Below, in pieces: positions 53,428-64,000 of a stretch of 64,000 nucleotides of DNA. The DNA is taken from positions 65,504,388 through 65,568,387 of the forward strand of contig OX578277.1 in NCBI GenBank assembly GCA_951217055.1, given 5' to 3'. Position 1 is the stretch's first letter. Every line of letters starts with the position of its first letter. The position numbers were made by a program, and so were the translations under genes. The notes below the pieces were generated by a model. That model ran no database searches. It had not been told where the DNA came from and saw only the letters and a list, made by a program, of their open reading frames with translations. This DNA is from Gerris lacustris. Its lineage: Eukaryota; Arthropoda; Insecta; Hemiptera; Gerridae.

Positions 53428-55927
53428 CAGGCCCGGACTTTATGTGAATGGCGCCCTGGGCTGCTCTCAGCTTTGGCGCCCCTCCCCCAGGGGTATTAAT
53501 AAAAATATTATTAATACCCCTTTACTGTATTAATAAAAATACAGTAAAACTTTGATTAAACGTTTTTGTTGGTATCACAGAAAAACGAGTCAATAAAGAT
53601 ACAAATTTTCAAATTTACACTACACCTCTGTTTGAAACTATAAATTGGATAAATGGATTTGTCGAAGGTGTAATAATTTAAAGCAGACTCTTTTAGTTCA
53701 TTATGAAACGTTTCGACTCATAAGAGTCACCTTCAAATGTTATAATCAAGTCTTTTTTTAACGTCAAATTTTAAATAATTTATTCCTTTTTAAGATGTTA
53801 ATTGTCATGTAAGCTTAAACTATTTATGTATAAATATTGTTTTTAATCTAATTTCTATCAAGACGATCTCCACTAATACTAATGGAGGCAAAGGAACAAA
53901 CCTACACCAACTATTGGTCATTTATAAAAATACATTTTGACTGAAGATGAATCGTATGAGTCAAAACGTTTTATAGTTAATTATAAGAATCTTCGTTAAA
54001 TATTAAACCTTTAACAAAACCATTAGCGACCGAATTTATAGAAGAAAAAAATACTGGAAATTTTAAAAAAACATACCTAAAAGGGACTTAAAAAAAACAA
54101 TTGTTGAATGCGGAATTAAAACAGGGTTTCACTGGTTGTTGGGTATATAAAAAAATAAGTACATTAAAACTATTAAACTAAAGGAACATTAAGTTGTCTT
54201 GGCATTTTTAATTATTTATAAGATTTTTTCCTGAATTTTAATTTAGCAAAATTTGCTATAACTTCAGAAAAGTTTGTTTTAAGAGTTATTTCATGCTCAG
54301 AACACATCAACACCAGAGCATTTAGTTTTTGCATAAGCTTTTCTTCTTTTCGACAAGTTTGATATTATTGAATCAATTATTTTTAGAAAAACTCCAGTTC
54401 TAAAAGCTGATCTTCCATCATGTTTCACTTCATTCTTACTGGTCTCATCTGCAAATATTTTGCGTTTCCTAACCCTAGAATAAGTAGGAATAACCATAAA
54501 CAGCCGCAGTAGATTCTTCGTACTTTTCAAACTCGTCTCTTTTTTCTTTGACATATCCTTCTAAAGAGTGGAGCAGTTTAGTAGCCGCTGTCAGATCTAT
54601 TGTTTGCATTTGTAAGTTGTTGCTACACTTGTCAAACCTTTCTAAGATGTCATTCCATAAAATACATAAAAACGCTATTTCAAAATTTTGAAATTGTTTT
54701 TCAAGAGCTTGGGCTTCTAATCGAGCTCCAGGTTTTACTAAGGGATCTTCAGATAACGTGCTCAGAGAATTTTGAATTTCCTTATACCCTTTTACTACAG
54801 CTTTCAGGGCATCTGCTCTAGCTGACCACCTGGTATCAGATAGCGACTTTACCACTGGTGTATGGTTTTGACCCAAGTGCTATTTTAAAATTTCCCATCT
54901 GTAAGTTGACAGAGAGAAAAAATTATAGAGTTCTTGTATAAAACCAAAGAATTTTACCACTTCAGTACAGCATTCAGCAGCAGCGGAACCAACAAGGTTT
55001 AGTGAATGCCCTGCGCAAGGTACAAAATCTGCAACCGAGTTGTGATTTTTAATCCTAGCTTGCAGTCCTGTGTAGGCTCCGGACATGTTAGATGCATTGT
55101 CATAACTTTGTCCTCGACAATACTTAATATGTAATCAAAATTCGGAAAGACAGTTCATTACAGCTTCTTCTAAGGAACTGGATGAGTGACCTATCCCAGG
55201 CAAAAGTCGTAACAGACGTTCTTTGGGTTCCAACTCTTCCAAAGACACGTATCGAAGCACAATAGCTAACTGATCTGTGTGAGAGCAGTCGGGAGTAGAA
55301 TCAACAATGAGGGCGTAGTAAAGAACATTTTTAATCTCATTCAGAATTGTTTGAAGCACAACACTTCCCATTATATCAATAAACTCATTGCAAGTTCTCG
55401 AAAATAAGTAGGATACATGCCCCGGGCCTTTATTTCCATATTTTGTTATATGTTGAGCAAGGAATGGATCGTATTCACTAATAAGCTCCAGACATCCCAG
55501 ATACAGCCCGTTAGAAGTAGACCCAAAGTGTTCATTGTCACCTCGAAAAGGTAATCCTCTTGCAGCAAGAAATCTTACAACCCAAAACTACTCTTGATAA
55601 GACGTTTTGCCATTATTTAACTTCTTCTTCATATTGTGTCGATAACAGGGTATTAACTTGAGTATTCCAAGTTGCAGGGTCTTCTAACACAAATTCATTA
55701 GGCAATACCTTGTTTACATTGGAGATTGTACAGTTTCTGGGACTAGATTGGATTGGTCAGTACACTGTGGCCGTGTGGGGCCTACCGAATAGGCCTACCG
55801 ATATAGGCCTACCGAAGTCGACGATGATTTTTTTTTTAGTTAAAAGATGTCTTCGAAAATTTTGCGCCCCCCAAAATCTGGCGCCCTGGGCTATAGCCCA
55901 GTCAGCCCATTTACAAGTCTGGGCCTG
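53428..55927 (-). mobile_element. hAT element (hAT2) inserted in the Harbinger transposase
   Basis: Begins CAGGCCCGGACTT and ends with the inverted CAGGCCCAGACTTG, flanked by the 8-bp duplication GAAGTGAC (53420-53427 and 55928-55935). 2,500 bp. Near the left end are GGGGTATTAAT/ATTAATACCCC and a pogo-like CAGTAAAACTTTGATTAA segment. Confidence 0.9.
54297..55720 (-). pseudogene. Decayed hAT2 transposase (ZMYM1-like)
   Basis: Minus-strand fragments in changing frames, in the order of a hAT transposase: FRGDNEHFGSTSNGLYLG, GNKGPGHVSYLFSRTCNEF, ALIVDSTPDCSHTDQLAIV, MSGAYTGLQARIKNHN, CAGHSLNLVGSAAAECC, LSDTRWSARADALKAV. Stops and frameshifts lie between them. The C-terminal dimerisation region is not seen. 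Confidence 0.8.
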
Positions 55928-56619
55928 GAAGTGACTTGTTAAATGACCTGAATGAGGATGATATTGATCTATCTTGTGAACTAAGGTGTGATGGAAGCTT
56001 CAAAAACTTTTTACGGATGTCAAGTTGTGACTTTGAGTTTTTAATGTCAGGGAGCAATGAACGTATCTATAATTATCGTCAGTGCAGAGCACGCAGGGTT
56101 GTAGAAAATGTGTTCGGAATAGTGTCAGTAGTTTTCGGAGTCCTTCGAAAACCACTTCTACTCTAGCCAAAAACCGCTGAAAGAGTAGTGTTGGCCTGTA
56201 CGCATCTACATAATTATTAAGTCTTCAAGTGCATCATACACTCCTTCAGGAACATTTGACTATGAAGAAACTACGTCGGCAACATTAGTCCCTAGTCAGT
56301 GATACGAGTAGATGGTATGCCGACAGGAACACTTCTTTGTTTAAAACGGATGCCAAAGAAACCATCTCAGCTTGCAAAATAAATACGCAACGAATTCAGT
56401 GCTTATTTCAACAGTCCTGAAGGATCTGTCCCTTGGCAAAAAGTCTACTGAAAGATGTAACATTATATTCATAACGTATAATTTATACAGTAAAACCACG
56501 ATTAACGGAACTTTGATCATCGGAAACCCGGTTAAAAATAAGTTAAATATTTTTCAGTTGAAAAATTGCCAAAAAAAAAATGTTTATATACATATTGTAT
56601 ATAAATATATATTGTATAT

Positions 56620-56736
<117 letters not shown>

Positions 56737-56739
56737 TGA

Positions 56740-59480
56740 AATTGGGAAAATAAATAAGTTACAAATATATAATGACCTTATATGTAAATTTATTTACAAT
56801 ATTTTATAATATTTATTTATTTAAATTTACTTATTAATACTTATTTATTAATGTCATATTCAACTTTAGCTAGTATCTGCTGGGTCCATCATACTTTTAA
56901 AATTTAAAATTTTAAATAAAATAAATAAATTTTAAAATTTATTTAAATTTTTACTTTAAGTACTTTTGTACCAAAAGTACTAAAGGTACTTAAATTAAAT
57001 GTACATCTTGGGTTGCACCATATTATACTGAATTAGGTTCTAAAAGGACAATCTTGTCACAGAATAATCTTAGGAGCAAAGTGGTCAACAGTGGACTCAC
57101 CTCGCACTTTTTGAGAGCCTTAAAACTATTTATCGTTCAATAGGGTCTGAAACGTGACTTTTTTCGATAAACATTTGTATTTTTTTAAAGTACGTTTTAA
57201 GGGCTTTCCAACGATATCAAACACGGCCGGCCAGCTACTATTTTTACCTTTTCTTAAACAGAGGTACACAACTTTGTACCCCTCATGTACCCGGCATGTT
57301 AATAAATTTAATATTTTCCTTTCATGTACACTTTACTACTATAAAGTGCTAAATACCATATGAGTTTTAGCCCGATCCTATGAAATTAAAAAACGGTACA
57401 GTACAAAGACTAAAAAGTAGCATTTTTCGACCGATTTTTCCAAACCGGTACAATTAGTACAAAAATAAGTATAAATAAAAATTAAATTTCATTAAAATGG
57501 GTACAAAGGCAATAAAACCCACACACTTTTGACTAAAAAGCAGCTATTTTTTTTATTTTTACAGTGCGCCCTACAACTACCGTGGTATTAAAAGTACCTC
57601 TGTGCCCGAACCCGCAAAGGTACAGGTACGAAAAGGGTACAGTGCGCTCAAGTATTATTTGGCGCAACTTTTGACCGAAGGAAATTTTGGAGCTGATAAA
57701 TCCCTCGACGCTATTAGCCCCAGAGTGGGGTAACCTACCCCCTACACGGCACTCTAAAAGTACAAAAGGGTACTAAAGTACCAACCTAGTACATTTTTTC
57801 CAAAATATTTTTGCACACATTTGGTACATTTTAAATGGCCTTTCCAATGATACCTCTTTCAAATCGGTACAACGTCCCCTTCTGGTTTGCTGCTACCCCA
57901 GGAGGACGTCCTTCACATAGACGTAGCTCCCGAAGTAGAAATCAGAAATATAATAACAAACCGGATTCTTAAAGAGGACAATATGACCTAAAGTCCGGTT
58001 CCCTTTTAAACCCTGTCCGATTAAAATTGCAAACGGCACAGAAGGTCAAAGTCGAAATTTCGGAAAAACACGATTTTCTTGTGTTTTTCGCCGAGGTACT
58101 CGACTTCCCCCCCTCGAAGGTACTAAAAAAAGGGGATCTCGCTTACCCCTTGAAAAAGACATTTTTAGAGTATACGAAGCAGAGTAGGAGAGTACGTTTA
58201 TTTTCTCCGTACGTGCCTTCTATGTACCTTCTTATACCTCGGCATTTAAAGTACCATATCTCAAAAAGTGAAAGTACCATTGAATTTAAAAGCAAAACGC
58301 CAGGAGCAGCATTTCAAAGGCTTCTAAGGCTCAAAAGCCCAATAGCATCGTATAAATGCCCTAGGAGGAGATACGTGAACCATGTAGAAAAACGTTTGAA
58401 AAAAAGTGGTAAAAAGTGTTTTTTCACTTTAAAGGGCCTGAAACGTGAAATTTTTTAAAATGTTTTTGCATCACTTTTGTACTCTTCCCAAGGGCTTTCC
58501 AACGATATACGACACCCCGTAACAAATATCTCCGGTTTTCTGAACGGCGAAAAACAAATTTCCCGATGTCGCCCCTAAGAGGGGGTGCACGCAAAAAAAA
58601 AGTTCTCGTTACCGGCTATGAACCTCTGTGGGATCTACAAAAGCCTGGAAAAAAATTTAAATTTTTCAATTATTTCAAAAGTTATACGTAAAAACGTGTT
58701 TAAAAAAATGCCCTTTTTGACCGTAGACGATTTCCCATTGAAAATAAACCCAATTCCCGGAAAATTTTCCGACAGATAGAATTTTTTCTTAAAAATACAC
58801 TATAACCTTAACAATTTCCAGAAAACTGCATGTTTCTACAACAAACACACCTATCAGTACAGAAAAAAATAAAAAAAACACCCTATTTTGCCCTTTAAGG
58901 CTAATTTTCACCCTTAAGGAGTGGTTTAAAACTGCCCATACCCCAATGTTTGGTCAAGCGCTTTTTAAGGTTCCTAACCGATTTTGACATTACCAACTCA
59001 AAATTTTTCCGAAAATCAAGAGTCGGGGTATAATTATTTTTTGTTTTTTTGCCGTGGCGCCTTAAAATAAAGTTAATTTTTACCCCCCCTCCCCCATTCG
59101 ACGGACTATTGAGTTGCGTCCCCCCGCCCCACGTCGGCCTGCGGCCTCCCTCGCAAAGACAGTCAATTTACAAAAATTAAAAGAGAGACAGACACACAGA
59201 CGAAATGCCAAACGGTCGAGTTAAAACAGAGACCTCGCTTCGCTCGGTCAATAAGGTTTCTAAACGAGAGGGTTCCTACAAAGTTAACGTCTATTTTAAT
59301 TATAACAAGATTTTTGAATAGGCAATCCCACCCTCCGATTGGCTAGACAAGGCTCTGTGGCGCAGCGCGGTGAATTTTGGACTTGCCGAAAATACATCCT
59401 GGCTCGCCGAGCCTCGCCAGTCTATCTGAGTTTCCCCAAACATAGTGAGTTTTGGAATGGCGCGCGGCCGTTTGGCCTGG
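56740..59480. other. Unassigned Harbinger interior with long-period degenerate repeats
   Basis: GGGCTTTCCAACGATAT occurs at about 57200 and 58491, each preceded by a (G/C)CTGAAACGTGA word about 60 bp earlier, with a weaker copy near 57835. Words such as GGTAC and AAAGTAC are frequent. Frames at 58027-58458 and 58585-58779 have no recognised motif. This cargo is not typical transposase DNA. Confidence 0.45.
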
Positions 59481-59898
59481 TGGATTTGTTACTAACATTT
59501 GTTTTCCATTTTTTTGGATAACAAAAATCTTGTTGATAACATGTATTTTTGTTGCTAACAAAAATTGTTGGTAACAAATTTAGAATAATTTTCCAAAATG
59601 TTTCTAACAATTGTTATCAAAACATGTCAAAAACTCTAGTGTAAACGCGGTTTTATTATGTTACCAACATTTTGTTATTAACTTTTGTTATCAACATGGT
59701 TACTAACAAAATTGTTGGTAACATTTGTTACCAACTCTGGTGTAAACGCGGCTTTAAGATAGATCAGTGGCGACGAGGAAAACTGGAAAGGACACCTATC
59801 ATGACAGAACAGAACGACTAAGAATTATCAAATTTGAAGAAAGCGCGGACAGTCATTAAAGGACAAATGACTAGATTTTAGACCTCGAAGAACATGAC

Positions 59899-62800
59899 GT
59901 GACTACTAGACTGGACACACTTGATCAAATGTTAAATAAGTACCAAGATGTACAAGATAAAATTGACAAACTAACTGACAATGACGCGCTAGAAAATGAA
60001 ATAGACTATCGTACACAAATTATTGAATACACTATAGAAATAAAAACCGTTATACAATCATTAAGGATAACTAATTCAACACCTAGGAATACGGATAATA
60101 CCATGAATTCTAATATAGACAATAATAAAAATTGTTGTCAAACAACTTCAACCTTAAATTTTACCACCTATCGAGGAAAATTATGTCAATGTGATTTTTG
60201 GTAAAACTAACCGTTGAAGGAATAAGACTCAACATGGAGCTGGATACCGGGGCCGCCTTAAGTACAATTTCTTGGAAACAGCATAGAAATTTAAGACTGA
60301 AGAACAAACTATACCCAACTAAAGTCAAAATGAGGACCTACACAGGAGAAATAATATCACCAAAAGGCATGGCATTTGTCAAATGCGAATATGAAGGCAG
60401 AATATTTCACGGAAAATTGTACATAATTCAAGAAGATGTAACATCAATATTTGGCCGAGAATGGATACGGGAAGTAAAATTAGATTGGGCAGAAGTAAAG
60501 AACATCAATACTAAGAATGACAAGTTAGATGACTACTTACAGGAATTTAAAGACATTTTCAAAAAAGATATCGGAGTAATACCTAATGTAAAATGTTGTT
60601 TACAGGTAAGAGACGGGGTTATACCGATATATGTCAAACCGAGACAAGTACCGTTTGCAATCAAGAAGACCCGTAGAAGCAGAACTACAGAGATTAGAAC
60701 AAAATGGTATAATTACAAAAATAGAAAACTGTGAGTGGGGAACCCCAATTGTACCAGTGAAGAAACCTAACGGAACGATTAGAATTTGTGCTGACTACAA
60801 GGTAACATTAAATAAAGTTATTAAGGACGAACACTTCCCGATACCCGTTATAGAAGACATATTTGCACAAATGAATGGAGGGAAGTTCTTCTGCACACTG
60901 GACATAAGTAATGCTTATCTCCACATGGAAATGGACGAAAATAGTAAAAAGATGCAGACTCTTAGTTCACATTTAGGACAGTACACAGTAAATAAATTAA
61001 TGTTTGGCGTAAAAGTGGCACCAGCAAAATGGAACGAGCTCATGGCGAGAGCACTGCAAGGCTTAGAGGGAGTACAAAGTTTTTTTGACGACATAATCGT
61101 ACAAGGAGCAACATATGACGAAACACTAAGACGACTAAGACAAGTTTTTGAAAGAATGCGACAGTACAACCTAAGACTAAATCGAGACGAATGTAAGTTT
61201 TTTCAAAAGAGTATAAAATATCTAGGACACGTAATTGACGAAAACGGACTGAGAAAGACCAAGGAAAAAATAGAAGCAGTTATACAAGCAGAAAGACCTA
61301 AAAATGTTGCAGAATTAAAATCATATCTTGGAATTGCAAATTACTACAACAAATTTATTAAAAATTTGGCCTCTATATTGGAACCCTTAAACAAGCTTTT
61401 AAGAAAAGGTATCACTTACAACTGGACCAGACAATGTGAAGAAACATTCAACAAGGTAAAACAAGAGATTGCAAGTGACAAGATTTTAGTACATTTCAAT
61501 CAAGAACTCCCCCTTGTGTTGGCGCACAGACGCCAGTGGGGCTAGGAGCTGTGATTTCCCATCGCTACAAAGATGGCACAGAGAAACCAATAGCGTTTGC
61601 GTCCCGAGCTCTGACCGAATGTGAAATAAAGTACAGCCAAATTGACAAGGAGGCAACAGGAATATATTGGGGTTTACGAAAATTTACACTGGTGACAGAC
61701 CACAAGCCGCTGGTTTCAATTTTCAACCCAAATCGGACATTACCAGCAATGTCAGCAACGAGAAGAATATTCAATTATGCTCACTTTTTATCTGGGTTTG
61801 ATTATGAAACCGAATTTAGAAAAACCACAGACCACGGTAATGCAGATTTCATATCAAGATTTCCGATGAAGGGGGAAGAAGGAAAAGAAGGACGTGACCA
61901 AATTACCTCATTAAAGATCGAACAAATAAACATGTTACCGATTACAATGGAAGAAATACAAAAGGAAACAAAAAGAGACAGTAAACTTTGCCGGATTGTA
62001 GAACATTTGGAGAATGGTACAAGTCTAAAAGAACTAGGATTGGTGGACAATGAGTGGACATTACAGGACGGGTGTTTATTTAAAGGGATACGAGTAGTGA
62101 TACCAGAACATCTGAAGAAAAATGTACTAAATGAACTACATGTCGGACACATTTGAATGACTAAGATGAAACTACTAGCGAGAAGTCACTGTTACTAGGT
62201 TGGTATCGATAAAGAAATTGAACAATTGGTTAGAGAATGTCAGGCATGCTGCTTAAAGCAGAACGAAGAAGCGAAAGAAGTGAACCACCCCTGGGCTCCA
62301 GTAAGTGGACCTTGGCAAAGAATACACGTCGATTTTGCAGGGCCTCTAGACGGTAGGACATATTTTATTTTGGTTGATTCCTTCACCAAATGGGTCGAGG
62401 TAGTTGAGACAAAAACAACTACTGCCAAATGGTGCATACTAACACTGAGGAAACTCTTCACAACATTTAGGCTACCTCAGGTCGTAGTAACAGATAATGG
62501 TACACAGTTTACGTCTGGAGAATTCGGAGAGTTTTTACAGAAGCAGAAAATATCTCATAAAAGATCAGCACCTTTCCACCCATCCACGAATGGACAAGCT
62601 GAGCAGTTTGTCCAAACGATAAAGAAGGGGATAAACGCGATGAAGATGGACAGAGGAAATCACGAGGAGAAACTGCTAGAGCTAGTGAGCCGTTTGAGGA
62701 TGACACCAGCCAGTATGGGGAAGTCACCTTATGAAGGCATGTTAGGTTTTAAAGTGAGAACGGTATTGAGTTTAATGAATGAGATAAAGGAGGACCAGGA

Positions 62801-63035
62801 TAAGAGAGAAAGTACAAGACCACCCAGGAGATCGTTCGTAGTGGGAGAGAGAGTGCTGGCGCGAAATTATAGGAGTGGAGGGAAAAAGTGGATGTTCGGA
62901 ACAGTGGCGGTCAGACACGGACAACTCCACTACACGGTGAAAAAGGATGGAACACAAGTAGAACATCGGAGGCATATTGACCAGCTGCGTTCCTCGTCAA
63001 TTAAGAGAGGAGGACACATACTTTGTGTCAACTGA
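59899..63035 (+). pseudogene. gag-pol remains of the mag-like gypsy element
   Basis: In order: an N-terminal gag-like piece (59899-60204); aspartic protease (LDTGAALSTI, at about 60240); reverse transcriptase (NGIITKIENCEWGTPIVPVKK; active site FFDDI where YxDD is usual, about 61081-61095); RNase H (about 61500-61800); zinc-finger and integrase core (HVDFAGP, VVTDNGTQF, STNGQAEQF as D, D, E) to 63035. Frame changes near 60660 and 61535 and stops near 62155-62200 break it into five frames. Most of gag is deleted between the first two pieces. It could not be mobile on its own. Confidence 0.88.
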
Positions 63036-63131
63036 CAAGTTGTCACATATAATTTATATATATATATTGTAAATATAGAGCTCAGTCTAAGACTAACCAT
63101 ACAATAAGGTAGTTATTCTTAAGATAGATCA
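63013..63131 (+). repeat. 3' LTR of the mag-like element (119 bp)
   Basis: From GACACATACTTTGTGTC to CTTAAGATAGATCA. It preserves the sequence into which Harbinger inserted in the 5' copy. Confidence 0.8.
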
Positions 63132-64000
63132 GTTTTTATTTAGAAAACAATTTTATTATTGCCTTAATTTATTTTAAGTTTGTTGATTTATTATTTTAAG
63201 GATAATCAGGAGTATACTAAATGTAAAATAATATTTATTCTAGAACCTAGACTTTTATGGTTAGTACCATGATGAATTTTTAGACGAGTCTCGATTGTCT
63301 TTTGTCCTGTACTACAGTACTTTGTACTGTGGGAACTCCCTTATCAAGTAATAACGCTCTGCACTTCTTTAACATATGTTTGTTTAGTGTTGTTAAGGTC
63401 TTTAAAATCTTAGACGACACAAAATAATTAGTCTATTATTTTTTGAGTTCCCAAATAAGGTAAAGAAGTTCAATGGTCCCCAATAAAAGATTATGTTTAG
63501 GTGCTTTATGCTTCTTTTTATGATTTTGTAGTGGATTCACCCAACCCGTGGCCTCTCTTCCTTTTACAATGACAACAATGCAATTTACACAGTTCCAGAA
63601 AATTATAAACTAATATTGTGATAAAATTAATTGTTTTAGTACATTCAATATTTTATGTTTAAAACAAAGTTGTTGGTTTTAATTTGGAACTCCTCTCCAA
63701 CTTTAATAAATAAATTATGTATTTAAAGGAAGTAAAATCTTCAAACACTGATTTATATAAATTATATGCCGAAAACAAGAGTAGGTATAACCTCACTTGA
63801 TAATTAGGCATTGATAAAACCTGTTTATAATAATAATGAGTGGGAGTTCGGCAGACAAGTTAACGAACACGAACATATATGTGGAGAAAGGATTAAAATT
63901 AATCCACCACGATACATTTATAATTGGTTGTTGAAGTTTGTTGAGGGGTTGCGTACCTTTGAATCCTTGGGCATCCTCTGCCCTAGATATTGTTCAACAT
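63132..64000. other. AT-rich sequence, nothing recognised
   Basis: No supported frame, RNA or repeat boundary. Confidence 0.5.

Larger units (their letters stand above)
53302..56450 (+). pseudogene. Harbinger transposase (HARBI1/ALP1-like), split by a hAT element
   Basis: The N-terminal piece (VVAAAACVILGKQ, PRRWWVRPSLQARTKY) runs to the hAT2 insertion. After 55928 it resumes (LLNDLNEDDIDLSCELR, FKNFLRMSSCDFEFL) and jumps straight to the C-terminal part (YRQCRARRVVENVFGI, LRKPLLL), so the central DDE catalytic region is deleted. Further C-terminal words (GTFDYEETTS, NSPEGSVPWQKVY) continue to about 56450 across stops. It cannot encode an active enzyme. Confidence 0.8.

Noticed and set aside
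58027..58458. 143-residue basic frame in the Harbinger interior
   Set aside because: No motif; it overlaps degenerate repeats and has no start context.

Overview
This is eukaryotic, AT-rich, intron-bearing animal DNA, most likely from an arthropod and probably an insect. That guess rests on mag-type gypsy, PIF/Harbinger, hAT, Helitron, non-LTR and Polinton elements and on TCAGT-type initiators. No confident host gene is visible. Almost everything recognisable is mobile DNA, in two nested stacks.

Region 1 (1-9236) is AT-rich filler with dispersed repeats, a tandemly duplicated tRNA-like repeat and a hAT-type MITE.

Region 2 (9237-31530) is a nest. A dispersed repeat holds a hAT element (9245-31522, 8-bp duplication ATCGAAAG) with a decayed transposase. 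That hAT holds two non-LTR fragments. The second, an RT/RNase H element, was split by a complete Polinton/adintovirus-like element at 12508-30231. The Polinton is 17,724 bp with identical 207-bp terminal inverted repeats and a perfect 6-bp duplication (AATAGA). Its gene set is essentially unbroken: a spliced protein-primed PolB, a PLA2 capsid-associated protein, an adenain-type protease, a minor capsid protein (penton), a double-jelly-roll major capsid protein, an FtsK/HerA packaging ATPase, a chromodomain integrase and about nine accessory genes. The layout is replication gene, virion genes, ATPase, integrase, accessory genes. It looks young and possibly competent.

Points read directly from the Polinton sequence: (i) PolB starts with a small exon 2.3 kb upstream; (ii) an antisense spliced gene lies inside that PolB intron and has one paralogue at each end of the element; (iii) the protease lacks a usable ATG and follows a canonical A AAA AAC slippery heptamer at the very end of the PLA2 gene, in the -1 frame; (iv) six genes share a core promoter with the TATA box 32-33 bp ahead of a T(C/T)AGT initiator.

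Region 3 (31531-52943) holds a long hairpin repeat, an ~840-bp degenerate minisatellite, a mariner-type composite MITE, a 44-bp perfect palindrome ahead of a possible recombinase N-terminus, a non-autonomous Helitron, tRNA-derived SINE sequence, several copies of a (GACA)-containing repeat family and one candidate host exon.

Region 4 (52950-63131) is the second nest: a defective mag-like Ty3/gypsy element with 119-bp LTRs, whose 5' LTR is split by a PIF/Harbinger element (53054-59753, TTA duplication), whose transposase gene is itself split by a hAT element (53428-55927, duplication GAAGTGAC). The last ~870 bp are AT-rich with nothing recognised.
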